64,000 bases of DNA, taken from positions 1 to 64,000 of the forward strand of contig QRFJ01003031.1 of NCBI GenBank assembly GCA_006176705.1. The letters are read 5' to 3'. The stretch is from Cocos nucifera (Eukaryota; Streptophyta; Magnoliopsida; Arecales; Arecaceae). Of this stretch, positions 44,960 through 56,685 are shown piece by piece (within the stretch, counting starts at the first letter, position 1; each line of letters starts with the position of its first letter). The position numbers and the translations under genes were made by a program. The notes below the pieces were generated by a model that saw nothing but the letters and a program-made list of their open reading frames with translations, did no database searches and was not told the origin of the DNA.

Positions 44960-45635
44960 TCATGTTTGATCGAGTCCTCTTTCAATTTGGACATTGCTAG
45001 CTTTTATAGTCTCAAACCTATTTTCTATAGAATTCTCATATAATGGATTGTCAATAATATCAATTAGAAAATAAGTTTGATTATCATCAGGATGTTTAGT
45101 ATCTTTGAAAACATTAAAAGTAACTTGTTCATCTTGGACTCTAAGAATTAATTTTTCTTGTTGAACATCTATTAAAGCTCCTCCAGTAGCTAAAAAGGGT
45201 CTCCCTAAAATAAGGGGTACATCATAATCTTCTTTCCATATCAAGAACAATAAAATCAACAGGAAAAATAAACTTGTTTACCTTTACCAAGACATCCTCC
45301 ACTATACCTCTTGGATATTTAATGGATCTGTCGGCTAATTGAAGAGTAATAGTGGTAGGCTTTGGTTCTCCTAGACCCAGCTTCCTGAAAATAGAAAAAG
45401 GCATGAGATTAATGCTTGCTCCTAAATCACATAAAACTTTATCAAAACTACAATCACCAATAATGCAGGGGATAGTAAAACTCCCTGGATCTTTTAGCTT
45501 CTGTGGTAATTTATTTTGAAGTATTGCTGAGCATTCTTCATTCAAATTTATTCTCTCATGCTCCTTCAGCTTTTTCTTATTTGTTAAGGATTTCTTTGAG
45601 AAACTTGGCATACCTGGGCATTTGAGTAATAGCAT
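44960..45635 (-). pseudogene. retropepsin-type protease (element E)
   Basis: Two overlapping frames (45222-45635 and 44960-45259) together cover the aspartic protease that would process the Gag polyprotein. The first contains the catalytic loop DLGASIN (about residue 70), preceded by GSFTIPCIIGDCSFDKVLCD, and followed by LGLGEPKPTTITLQLADRS and FPVDFIVLDME. A frameshift near 45230-45255 moves the reading to DYDVPLILGRPFLATGGALI, the second conserved protease motif (ILGRPFL). DLGAS in place of DSG/DTG is normal for this plant lineage. The frame ends at 44960 without entering RT, so pol has been lost or was never part of this family. Confidence 0.8.
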
Positions 45636-47284
45636 CTACAAAAGGAATATTAATATGTAAATTCTTTAAAATTTTGAAAAAGTTAGAAAATTCCTTATCT
45701 GGATGCTGTATTTGTCTCTCTGGGAATGGTAGTGGCAGGCACGTAGGGCTTCACATTTGGATCAGCAAATCGTATACCTGGAGACCATCCATCTGCTGGT
45801 TGTTTTGGTGACTGACGAATTTTAGTTGATGGTTCCTTATTTGTAGTTGGCTCTTCAGTCTCATTTCTTCTGATGTGGCTCCTCCAGCTTTGTACCACTT
45901 CTTAGGGTGATAGCATTGACTTGCTCCCTTGGATTTGTCTCCGTATTGCTTGGCAAGGATCCTTGAGGTCTCTCGGAGATTATCTTAGCCATTTGACCTA
46001 TTTGCATCTCCAAGTTTCGAATTGCTGCTGTTTGGTCCTGCCTAAGTTTGGCTTCCAAATTTTTTATAGTTGCTTCTTGGTTTTGCATAAATTTGACCAT
46101 CAGCTCTTCCATGTTGGACTTCTTTTCAGGTACTTGGAATCCCGGGGGTGGCTGTTGTGCTGCATTTTGATTGCTCCATGAGAAATTTGGGTGCTGCCTC
46201 CACCCTTGATTGTATGTGTTGGAGTAGGGATTGTTTTGTTGCGGCCTGAAAAAAATTACCAATATAATTAGCTGTATCAGTTGTTTTAGCAAAAGGATTA
46301 CCTGTCTGGCAATTGCTCGTATCGTGTCCTCCTCCACACAGGTCACAAGTAATGCTCTGAATATGCATAGCTGTTCCCTTTAAGTTGTTGACTTCGGCTC
46401 TAAGGGCTGCAATTTCAGCTAGTAAGGTTGGCACGCAATCTACTCCCTGCACAGCTGCTAGTCTTTTTGGCATCATGTGCTCTGTCTGCCATTGATAGCT
46501 ATTTGATGCCATCTCATCGATCAGATCGAAAGGCTTCTTCCTCCATTTTTCGATTAATGGTTCCTCCTGCTGCTGCATCAATCATAGAATGATTAGTAGG
46601 AGATAAACCATTATAGAAAGTTTGTACCTGAAGCCATACGGGTAGTTGATGATGTGGACATCTCCTCAGCAGTTCCTTGAAATGCTCCCAAGCCTCATAT
46701 AGTGTCTCCATGTCCATCTGCATAAAAGAAGTGATATCGTTGCGCATCTTGGCAGTCTTGGAAGGTGGAAAGTACTTGGCTAAGAATTTTTGGGCTAGGA
46801 CATCCCAAGTTGTGATAGAACCTGCAGGAAGAGAATGAAGCCAACTTTTAGCTTTGTCCCATAAAGAGAAAGGAAATAACCTTAATCTAATAGCATCATC
46901 CGACACCCCATTAATTTTAAAAGTATCACAAAGTTCAAGAAAATTAGAAATATGGGCATTCGGATCATCATGCATGTGTCCACTGAATTGGACAGTTGAT
47001 TGAATCATCTGGATCATCGCCGATTTTATTTCGAAGTTGTTTGCTCGTACAGGCGGTCTCCTGATGCTCGAAGCTGCATCGGCTATAGATGGTGTGATGT
47101 AATCATTTAATGAATGATGTACTGGTCGAATAGCTTCATGCTGTCCTTCAGTCGCCATATCCAATCCTAGATTGATGTCGTTAGGATCTTCAGCTGCCAT
47201 GTTTCTTTCTTGTTGTAGTCTTCTAATGGTCCTTTCAATTTTTGGATCTAAAGGTAGTAAGTTACTATGTCCAGTACGTGTCAT
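45636..47284 (-). pseudogene. Ty3/gypsy gag (element E), frameshifted
   Basis: Starts at ATG 47284 (MTRTGHSNLLPLD). The capsid domain (Retrotrans_gag) is in 46514-47284: HISNFLELCDTFKINGVSDD, LRLFPFSLWDKAKSWL, KFLAKYFPPSKTAKMRNDI and RRCPHHQLPVWLQVQTFYNG. A frameshift near 46555 leads to 46126-46581 with a zinc knuckle CDLCGGGHDTSNC (CX2CX3HX4C, the spacing usual in this lineage). Another shift near 46255 leads to 45861-46346, with HPNFSWSNQN and EMQIGQMAKIISERPQGSLP ending in ITLRSGTKL. A last piece, 45695-45898, links to protease. About three frameshifts and few stops suggest moderate age. Gag forms the particle; zinc ligands bind RNA. Confidence 0.85.
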
Positions 47285-47370
47285 GCACTAAATTTTTTTT
47301 TTAAATAATAAAAATTAAAAATAAATTTCTAAAGTAAAGCTAGGATCAAAATTTTAATATTATTTTAGAC

Positions 47371-47392
47371 ACAATCCCCGGCAACGGTGCCA
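47371..47392 (-). other. primer binding site of E (tRNA-Asp type)
   Basis: Minus strand TGGCACCGTTGCCGGGGATT..., one mismatch from the plant gypsy consensus, six bases from the LTR. Confidence 0.9.
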
Positions 47393-47398
47393 AAAACT

Positions 47399-48540
47399 TG
47401 ATGCGTGCTAATTTATAGCTATGGCAAGTGCACCAGTCGATCAAGTAATAAAGTGAATGAGTAGAGTATCATCCCTAGAGGATTGGAAAAATAAGTACTG
47501 AAAAGCTCTTTCCTATGCTTTATTTAGAAGATCGATTTATGAGAATAAGAAATTAAAGAATAAAATAAAAAATAATTAAATTTTTTTTTAAGAAAATAGA
47601 GAGAGTGTAAATTATTAGGGTTTTAAACTCAAGAGCAATGGATTACTAAGGCAATCGGTTCACCAACTCAGTCAATACAATATTCAGATTTTTAGATTAA
47701 TTTTATTTCATGTGATGGTGGAGTCTCCTAATTTATTCACTACCCTTTGGTCCAGGCATAGCAAAACTATCAATATTTATTAATTACCCTTTGGTCCAGG
47801 TGTAATTTAAATAAATATTAATGCATTAAGTTTTGTGAAATTCCTCTAATTAAAATACGCTGCATCCAAAGCGCACTAAAATTTCCGCATGCATATGAAT
47901 TCTAATTTGATTCATAATACAAGGTATATAATCAAGAAGCAATTAACATAGATGTACTTGGTCCGTAACATCTATGTTCATCAGATCAATTAGAAGATGG
48001 CCAGTAATCTAAAAGCATTAAGATCAGATTTATATACTCCTCATGAATAAAATTTAAAAATAAATCATACTGAATATTGCATCAAAAGAGTGGCTACACC
48101 TTAGCCTTAGTAAAAGAAAAAATTTAGTTCATGATAACAAGTTCAAAAATAGCAAATAAAATAAAAAGCATAGAAAAATTAGACTGTTTGATTGCTGAAA
48201 TTGATTATCCATTGCTCGTGATGTGGAGAACTTAATGAAGAAGAAGATGCTCCTTAATTGATGTCTTGATTGTCGAAGAAAAAAAATCAAAAATCCTTTT
48301 TTATTTCTCACAAATCACTCTTCTCTTTCTACCTCTTTTCTCTTTTTTTCTTTTTGTTTTTCTTTTTCTGACTTCTCTCTCTCTCTCTTTCTCTCTATCT
48401 CTCTGTCTCTCTTATTTTATTAGGTTTTTTTATAGATGAAGAGTTTGATTTCCTCCTAAAATCCATAAACAATTAGGTTTAAGACTTCCAAAATAACTCA
48501 AATTAAGATTTGGATAATTATGCCCATTAGATGGTGATCA
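47399..48540 (-). repeat. 5' LTR of element E, inner part (up to F)
   Basis: Homologous to 41938-43128 of the 3' LTR with scattered changes and a shorter CT microsatellite. Interrupted by F at 48540. Confidence 0.9.
48536..48540. repeat. candidate target-site duplication of F, left copy (GATCA)
   Basis: GATCA here, GACCA at 58986-58990: 4 of 5 match. About 290 bases of the E LTR are missing beyond the right copy, so the TSD is less secure than the others. Confidence 0.55.
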
Positions 48541-50835
48541 TGAAGGGAAAATCCTAATTTTTCGGTCCAGGTTCGTTCAGATCTGATCAGATCAAGAGAT
48601 ATATTTCAAAAATTTTTCTCTTGATCTGAATCAGATCTTGATATATTTCAGATCTGATTCTTATTATTTTAATAAAATAAAATTAAAAGATAAATTAAAT
48701 CAAATTTAATTTACCTGATCTGGGTAATCCTATTATCCTGTTGATGATCCTGTTTGCAGCGGAAGGTTCTGGATCTTAGCCATGCAAGCGCCTGGCCTCT
48801 ACCGGTATCCACTCGGGTTGGATCTGGAGATCCTCTTCTTCTCTATCACGCCTCCAAAAATCAGATCTGGATCTGATCTGGAGGATCTTCAAAACTCTTT
48901 TGAAGATGAGCAGTCGTCCTTTGCAGTAGCGCAGCCTTCTTGCTTTTGATCGCCTTTCTTTGATCTGAATCGCACCAACCAAGGTCCAAAACTCCTTTTG
49001 GACGTGGAGAGCAAGGGGAGAAGAGACTATGGCATGGAGAAGGAGGGGAGAGGCAGCCTTGGGGCGTGGAGAAACTATGATCTCATCATATCTCTGTATC
49101 TCATACAATCTGAGTTGGATATAGGGTCTTATTTATAGACTAGCTGTGATCCAACTCCTCTTCTTCCCAACCAATCACAACCCTTTGTGAAATCAGATCT
49201 AAATCTGATTGGTGGGAATAGAGTCCCCTGGATTCCTCCTTAGAGGGTGCCTAAGACCAGTCAAAGTTGGTTCTTAGAAGAACTCTAATTGGAATCCAAA
49301 AAGGAGATGGAGTCCTTGTCCAACAAGGACTCCTAGGCGCCTCCAACTTGGGCACATGCCTAGGGTGGCGTGCACCCTTCTCCTTGCCAGGTTCTGGCAG
49401 GGGGATAGGCCCCCACCAGCTCTCCAATAGGTGCATGACATGTGGTCAAAAGTCAAAGTGTCAATGGTCAACGTTTGACCAGTCAAAGGTAGACTTTTGA
49501 CCAAAGTCAAAGAACAAGAAATGGCAGATGACCAAAAATGGCAGATAGTGTCTTACAAATAAGACAACCTTTTCTGACTTGGACAACCTCCTGTCAGACC
49601 ATATGAAGGCCTCTGTTTGAGCACAAACTCCTTTGGCTCAGACAGGACAACTTATTTATGATAGCAAAAGAAGAACGTTAGGTTCAATCGAGTGCTAGCA
49701 CGATTTTCTTGAACCTAATTGAATCTCATTCAGATCAATTGAACTAGATCAGTTCAATTGATGATCACCAGATTCAAACCCTTGTTTGTGTGACCCAGTT
49801 AGGTTCAGTTCTGTATGGTAATGGGATATGTCATGATCTCTATCATCGAACATCATCGAAACTCCTTTCGATGGATCAGAACTCTTCTGATTCGAACAGC
49901 TAGAATGATCGATCATCCTAAATCATTCTAATTGGCTCCCAAAGATCCACCGTGACACCTAGCGTATATGATGGCAACCATCAGAGCTGATTGCGAACCT
50001 CTTGGTGCAGCTACCTGTGTGATTCAGTTCTTCTATCTTGAGCCACGATCAGATTAGGGTTAAGGTGAACTCGTCAAACCCTAGTCTCTATCATATGATG
50101 TAATCATTTGATTCGAGTCCAATGTGAAAATCTAAAATAGAAACTCTTTCTATATTTTACTCTACCATGGCCATTGATTTCTAGACTTGATTCTCATGAT
50201 CATCATAGGGCTACTCCTCTACCACCGAGGTAGATAGATTCATCTTGAATGCAATCCAGTTCCTACAATGAACATGTCATAGCCAACATACACCTCAGGG
50301 TTCCAATAATGGTAGGAGACCAGTAATGGTGTAGTCAAAACTATAACACCCTCAAGGTGAACTGCCGATGCATCTCAGATAAAGAACCAACACACTACTG
50401 CAGCATCGAGTCGGTCATTGACGAGAAGGTAGACTCCCTAATGACTACTCGAGGTGGTCAACGCTCAGTGCCGTCGTTTCTCTAACGAGTCCTATACTCT
50501 CGCTCCGATGTCTCCACACCGTAGACCTCAGAACTCATCTACTAAAGAGAAGCGATTGTACACCAACCTTCCAGATCAATCACCATCCTCGTGATGATCC
50601 TATGGTCAGGAGCAATTTATGAGTTAATAATGATTATTCATGTCTTAAATTTTCAATCTCTTGAAAATATGAAATTATCATTACCATTAACTCAAGGATG
50701 TATCACAGACACTAAATACACATATGTGATAGAAAATAACCCATTTTATTGATTTTAGTCAAAATTACAATTTTGCCCTAGAAAGTGTATTTCAAGTGTC
50801 AGCCAATTCTGGCTCTATGGTCCCATATATCTAAA
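48541..50835 (-). repeat. 3' LTR of element F
   Basis: About 2295 bases; TATTTATA (minus TATAAATA) at 49130-49137. From about 49840 there are many one-base indels relative to the 5' LTR. The inner boundary is blurred by these changes (ATATATCTAAA before ATCTGCCCACTTG). Confidence 0.9.
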
Positions 50836-52159
50836 ATCTGCCCACTTGTCCTAAAGTCAATTGGCTATAAGTCTAAGTCCCATCTTTTCAAGGTGGGCTT
50901 TCGAACTTCTGCCTGGACCAACGGCTTTGGTAAGTGGGTCTGCACATTATCTAATCGAGTCGACTCTCTTGACCTCGACATAAACCTTCTCGGGTAAATC
51001 GCGGATGAGGTGGTATCGCCGCTCAATATGCTTGGATTTCCTGGTGAGACCTCGCTCCTTAGCAAAAGGGCTATGGCGCCATTGTTGTCGCAGTATAGAG
51101 GAATGGCATCTGATGGCATTACTCCAATTTCTGCAGCAAACTTCTTGTACCAGAATGCTTCCTTTGCAGCCTCTGATGCAGCGATATATTCTGCTTCCAT
51201 GGTGGAATCTGCTATCACAGTTTGCTTGGAACTCTTCCAGCTGACAGCTCCACCATTGCACACAAACAGACTTCCCAGATGTCGACTTTCGATCATCTAT
51301 ATCGGACATGAAATCCGAGTCTGTGTATCCCTGGACTTGGAGTTCTCCATTACCAAAGACCAACATCATATCCTTAGTTCTTCTCAAGTACTTAAGGATA
51401 CATTTCACAGAAGTCCAGTGTTCTTCACCTGGATTTGACTGATATCTGCTTGTGACACTCACAGCATGGGCTATATCAGGTCGTGTACATAGCATGGCAT
51501 ACATGAGGCTCCCTATTGCAGAAGCATAAGGGATCTTGCTCATGCGTTCTATTTCCTCAGGTGTGCTGGGGCACATCTTCTTGGAAAGATGAATACCATG
51601 TCTGAAGGGTATTAATCCCCTCTTAGAGTTTTCCATACTAAACCTCTTTAGTACTTCCTCTATGTACATCTTCTGTGAAAGTCCTAGCATCCTATTCGGT
51701 CTATCCCTATAGACCTTAATTCCTAGAATAAAGGATGCTTCACCTAGGTCTTTCATGGAGAATTCCTTGGACAACCACATCTTGACTGATGTCAACATGG
51801 GAATATCATTCCCAATAAGGAGGATGTCATCCACGTACAATACGAGGAAGACAACAGCGCTCCCACTGACCCTTTTTGAAAACACATGGTTCCTCTTCAT
51901 TTTTGATGAAACCAAACTTTTTGATCACATCATTGAAACGAGTGTTCCAGCTCCGAGATGCTTGCTTAAGTCCATATATGGACCTTTGCAGCTTGCAAAC
52001 CTTGTGATCAGTATCACTGGATGTGAAACCTAGCGGCTGTTCCATATAGATATCTTCCTCAAGATATCCATTTAGGAATGCCGTTTTCACGTCCATTTGC
52101 CATATTTCATAATCGAAATAGGCTGCAACAGCAAGCAATGTGCGGATGGATTTTAGCAT
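50836..52159 (-). pseudogene. copia RT core and RNase H (element F)
   Basis: The PPT (minus CAAGTGGGCAG, about 50838-50848) abuts the LTR. RNase H and the RT C-terminal part lie in 50947-51915 and 50865-51296, with YVDDILLIGND, KMWLSKEFSMKDLGEASF, GYTDSDFMSDIDDRKSTSG, MEAEYIAASE and LYCDNNGAIA, split by frameshifts in the low-quality patch. The RT core frame 51827-52159 has QMDVKTAFLNGYLEEDIY and SIYGLKQASRSWN, and ends in the same +1 shift as A (51870-51872, after VFKK). Unlike A, F is intact at the site near 51790 (PMLTSVKMW). Confidence 0.9.
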
Positions 52160-52662
52160 AGCTACTGGGAAAAGGTATCCTGATAGTCAATGCCTTCGCG
52201 TTGACTATAACCTTTTGCCACCTAGTCTAGCCTTGAATGTCTCCACATTCCCATCTGCACCAATCTTTCTCTTGAAGATCCATTTACACCCAATAGGTAC
52301 TATACCTTCTGGTGGATCTACCAAGGTCCAGACTTGGTTTGAGTGCATCGAGTCAATTTCTGACTTGCATTGCCTCAAGCCATTTCTCGGAGTCGATATC
52401 TGATATCGCCTCGTTGTAGGTTTTGGGATCATCACCATGAGCACCATTACCTATGAGGAACATTTCCTCTACTTCCTCTGAAATAATACCTAAGTATCTT
52501 TCAGGGGGACGGGAAAACTCTTTCCGATCTACGAGGTGGAGGAGGTAGTGTTCTTATTGGCTCAACCTGATTTGGTTCCACTTGGTCCTTAGCTCGTTCT
52601 GCTTGTGAGACTTTCTCATCAAGCTTAATCTGCTTTCCAATGCCGCTATCTTGAATAAACTA
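52160..52662 (-). pseudogene. copia RT N-terminal part (element F)
   Basis: Contains SEIDSMHSNQVW, CKWIFKRKIGADG and VETFKARL. It is bounded by the shared -1 change (52165-52172, TTTTCCCAG where G has TTTTCGCCAG) and the shared +1 change (52512-52520, before the RYLG segment). It starts after the shared TAG (52660-52662). Confidence 0.85.
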
Positions 52663-53638
52663 TTTTTCAAGAAAGATGGCATGTCGACTCACAATCACAT
52701 TGTGGTCTTCTGGAATGTAGAAATAGTATCCTAATGACTCTTTAGGATATCCTATGAATCGAGCTCTAAAGGACCTAAACTCTAACTTGTCCGCTTGTTG
52801 TCTTTTGACATGAGCCGGACAACCCCAAATTCTGAGATGACTCAGACTTGGTTTCTTACCGTGCCATATCTCATACGGTGTGGTAGGAACGGTTTTAGAG
52901 GGAACCCTATTCAGTAAGATAGATTGAAGTTAATAATGAATGTCCCCAAAGAAAATCAGGGAGGTCTGTGAAGCTCATCATGGATCGAACCATATCCAAT
53001 AGAGTCCGATTTCTCCGTTCTGAAACCCCGTTGAGTTGAGGTGTTCCTGGTGGAGTCCATTGAGAGACTATGCCATTTTCCTTAAGATAGTCTAGGAATT
53101 TCCGGCTAAGGTATTCACCTCCTCGATCTGATCGAAGAACCTTAATGGGTTTTTCAGTTTGTTTTTCTACTTCATGTCTGAATTCTTTGAACTTTTCAAA
53201 AGCTTCAGACTTATGTCTCATAAGATACACATACCCATACCTAGACAGATCATCGGTAAAGGTAATGAAGTAGACAAAATTGCCTCTAGCCGGCACATCA
53301 AATGGGCCGCACACATCAGTATGTACTAGGGCAAGGAGATCTGTGGCCCTCTCCCCATGTCCAACAAAAGGGAGTTTAGTCATTTTGCCTTGAAGACAAG
53401 ATTCACAAGTTGGATATGACTCAAAAGTCAATGGACTCAATAGCCCATTTTTCTCCAATTTGTTAATCCTATCTTCTGCTATATGACCTAATCTCAGGTG
53501 CCATAGATATCTGTCGTTTGGACTATCCCTAGGTCGTTTGGCATTCACGTTTTGCTCGATAGTTAAAACAGGTACATCAATATGCAAGCTGATAAAGACC
53601 ATTAATAAGGAAACCATTTGCAATTTTATTTCTTTCAT
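52663..53638 (-). pseudogene. copia integrase (element F), core intact
   Basis: The frame 52907-53638 encodes a complete pre-integrase finger (HLRLGH ... CESC) and rve core with D (HTDVCGPF), D (FTDDLSRYGYVYL) and E (LNGVSERRNRTLL). It is the best preserved integrase in the window and lacks the TAA seen in A. A small insertion near 52915-52930 shifts the frame after SLLTSIYL. The downstream segment LRIWGCPAHVKR continues in another frame to the TAG at 52660-52662. The protein would join element ends to host DNA and make 5-base TSDs, the length seen for A. Confidence 0.9.
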
Positions 53639-53969
53639 AAAGAATGTTACAATGGTCCTTAAAGAAGGTGATCACATAACCTTCTTGTGCTAAGCATGAA
53701 ACAGAAATCAAATTCCTGCTAGCTGCAGGCACATAATAACAGTCTTTTAAAACTAAGTCTAAACCAGATGGTAATCGAAGAGGGTATGTTCCCACGGCTA
53801 CTGCAGCAACTCTTGCTCCATTACCGATGCGTAGGATCATGTCTCCATCCCTCAGCCTCCTGCTATCCTCAAGACCCTGCATAGAAGTGCACAGATGAGC
53901 ACTAGAACCAGAGTCAAGCACCCAACTGGATGCAGAAGAAACCGTAAGGTTAGACTCAATAACGAGCAT
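53577..53969 (-). CDS. copia aspartic protease segment (element F)
   Basis: An open frame of 130 codons spanning the retropepsin region, with the intact catalytic motif VLDSGSSAHLC (about residues 17-27), the segment ILRIGNGARVAAVAVGTYPL and KDCYYVPAASRNLISVSCLA. It overlaps the integrase frame by a frameshift near 53585-53640. This is a piece of the Gag-Pol polyprotein, not a free-standing gene; the ATG used is internal. Confidence 0.8.
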   Translation of the reverse strand: MLVIESNLTVSSASSWVLDSGSSAHLCTSMQGLEDSRRLRDGDMILRIGNGARVAAVAVGTYPLRLPSGLDLVLKDCYYVPAASRNLISVSCLAQEGYVITFFKDHCNILYERNKIANGFLINGLYQLAY

Positions 53970-54807
53970 ACCTCCAGAAGGACCTTCCTTCTTGTTCTTC
54001 AGGGTGGCCAGGTAAGTAGGGCAGTTCCGCTTCCAATGGCCGTCGCTGTTGCAATGGAAACACTTTCCTTTGCCATCGACCTTCTTCTTCGGTTCTGCCT
54101 TCTTCTTCTTTGATCCTTCCTACCTTTTGCTTTTTCACAGACTTCTTTTTCTTTCCATAAGACTTTCTTTTGGAAGAAGTCCGTTCCATAGCAAGAACTG
54201 AGCCTTTAGAACCTTTCATAGAAAGCTCAGCGGTAACCAGCATATTCATTAACTCGGCCAAGGAATTTTGAAGTTTATGCATGTGGTAATTCATGATGAA
54301 TTGCCCATATGCATCAGTCAAGGATTGCAGAATAATATCGTTCTGCAGATCCAAGTCCAACTTCACACCGAGCTTCTCAAGCTCTTCCATGTCCTTGATC
54401 ATTGTCAGACAGTGATCTTGGACTGACTGCCCATCACGCATCTTAGCCTTAAAAAGTCATTTCGTGACTTGATATTTGGCTGCGCGACTCTGTTCACCAA
54501 ACATCTCCTGCAGGTGAGCCAACATTTGGCGAGCAGTCCCGATATCTTCATGTTGGCGCTGGAGCTCATCAGACATCGAGCCCAACATGTAATATCTGGC
54601 CTTATTATCTTCGTCAATCCATTTTTCCAGAGACGCTCTCTGTTCAGTGGATGGACGAGCTGGTAAGGTGGGAGGGTCCTGGTCCAAAACATGTGTTAAC
54701 TTCTCTGAACCCAAAACAATTTTGTAGTTCCTGAGCCAATCTTTATAATTGGGTCCAGTCAGTCTATGTGTGTCTAGGATACGTGCCAATGGGTTGGACG
54801 CAGACAT
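53956..54807 (-). pseudogene. copia gag with intact zinc knuckle (element F)
   Basis: Start at ATG 54807 (minus). The first frame runs to TGA at codon 117 (54457-54459), shared with A and B. It reopens immediately (RDGQSVQDHCL) through EKLGVKLDLDLQND and MNYHMHKLQNSLAEL. A frameshift in the lysine-rich region (near 54115-54125) precedes the zinc knuckle CFHCNSDGHWKRNC (54021-54062), which has all ligands in CX2CX4HX4C spacing. Apart from the TGA and one shift, it is close to a functional gag. Confidence 0.88.
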
Positions 54808-56670
54808 TTTCCTGTAGAGAGTCAAAGATTCTAGTTAGATACTGTAATTTTGACTTGACCAATTTGTTTAGGGATTTTATTTTTAAACAAATTAGCTCCC
54901 ACTATTTTCTCGGATCCCTACACTCCCTCTGTAGAGATGCGAAAATCTCCACGATTAATGATTTCTAGTGGGTGGTGCGGTCTCACCAACTGACTCATCA
55001 CCTCACCTAACAGTTATTGGTGATGGGTTAGCCAATGAGTGAACAACTCTTGTTCAATGATTCTCTAATCATGGTGCACCCAAACTTGGTCTCTAATTCA
55101 TGAATCTCACCGTATCCGGAATATTGATCCACTCCTTAGTTAAGTCAGACCCACCATTTGCATAGACTGGGTTCCTAATTGGAGTCTCTCACCGTATCCG
55201 GAAATATTGAGCCCAACTCATCCTCCAGCCCATAGCATCCAATGCCTAATAGACATGGTTGCATCTTCCCGGTGCAACTGAGCCACTGTATCCAGCCGAG
55301 AACAATCAACCCCGGGAAGGGCCCGCACATCTACAATGGTGGAAGACCTCAGACTTAATCTTTTCTTAGGGAGAATTGATTCAGGTCTCATTAAACTAGA
55401 CTTGGCTTAGTCATAACAATTATGACTAACCTAGTGGCATGGGTTAGCTCGGATTATTGACCACCTCAGATCAGAACTGTGTCAACAGATATGGCCAGGT
55501 AAGTGAGACCGGTGGAAGGAATATGCCATTAACTCGTACAAGAACGCATTCAGGTCGAGTAGCTTCCAATTAAAAACCAGTCGGTCGTCTGTGCCAAACT
55601 TACCTTAGACACCAAATTGTTGAGTCAGAACCAATTGGGTTAGCCTACAATCCAGACTCTAACCTCTGAGCCTAATTAGGTCTTGCTTGATCGTGACTCG
55701 ATCTTGACCCAGACTTAATCCTATTAGGCTGGTCAATTTAAGCATTGTTGATCCCATCTAACCAACTCTTGATTCGGTTTGATCAACCGCTTAGACCTAA
55801 TTGAGCTACCCAAGCCCGAACCCAGTATTATGAATATGTCTTAGATCTGAAATTCTCAATTTTAGACCTAATTAATATTCCATAAACTTAATTCTTAATT
55901 AAGTTAGGGTTCATAAACAAAATATGCACAATAAATCCTAGGGTTTCAGGATCTAGGGTTTTGCAGAAAGTAAGTTTTGGGTTTCTGATTAAGGACGAAC
56001 ACGCAGCACCCCTACACATCATAAGAACACCCCATCGAATGGGAAGAGAGGGCCTTTAAACCCTTCTTCGTTCTTATGACCGGACGGCCAAGAGGAACGC
56101 CTTAATCAGGAACATGTCAATACTACAAAACAGTTTTAGATCTATATCATATATCTCATATACAAATTTAGATCTAATCATGGCATATTTTGCATACATC
56201 TCATGTATCAAATCATGCATATTTTCAGATCTAAATTATCTCATAATAATCTAAAAAATTAGATTTAAATTGATCTAATCAAAATAAATTCTAATCTAGA
56301 CAATTATGTAGAACTATTCTACAACTAGTCTAGACATGCATCAATCATATCTCATATGATATTTAAAATTAAATAATTTTTATTTGCTATTTTTTAGATG
56401 TTATTATAACACTTATAATATCAAAAAATAGTAAATAAGAAGATCTAAAATATGATTTAATCAGATTAAATCAAAAACATGCAAAGACTATTCTATAGAA
56501 CTATTCTATTCTAGAACTAGTCATGCATATCTTCATAATCTTAGATCCAAATCATTTAATTTTAATTTTTTCTGATTTCAGATCTGATCACATCTCATGT
56601 GACATCTGAAATCACTTATTTTTTAATTAAAATAAAATTTAAAATCAGATCTAAACAATTTTAGAACCAT
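54808..56670 (-). other. leader of element F
   Basis: 1863 bases, no coding frame, closely matching A's leader. The conserved stem is at 55985-56109 (CTGATTAAGG/CCTTAATCAG outer, TCATAAGAAC/GTTCTTATGA inner). Confidence 0.85.
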
Positions 56671-56683
56671 GGCTCTGATACCA
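56671..56683 (-). other. primer binding site of F
   Basis: Plus-strand GGCTCTGATACCA, i.e. minus TGGTATCAGAGCC; perfect tRNA-iMet type. Confidence 0.95.
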
Positions 56684-56685
56684 GT

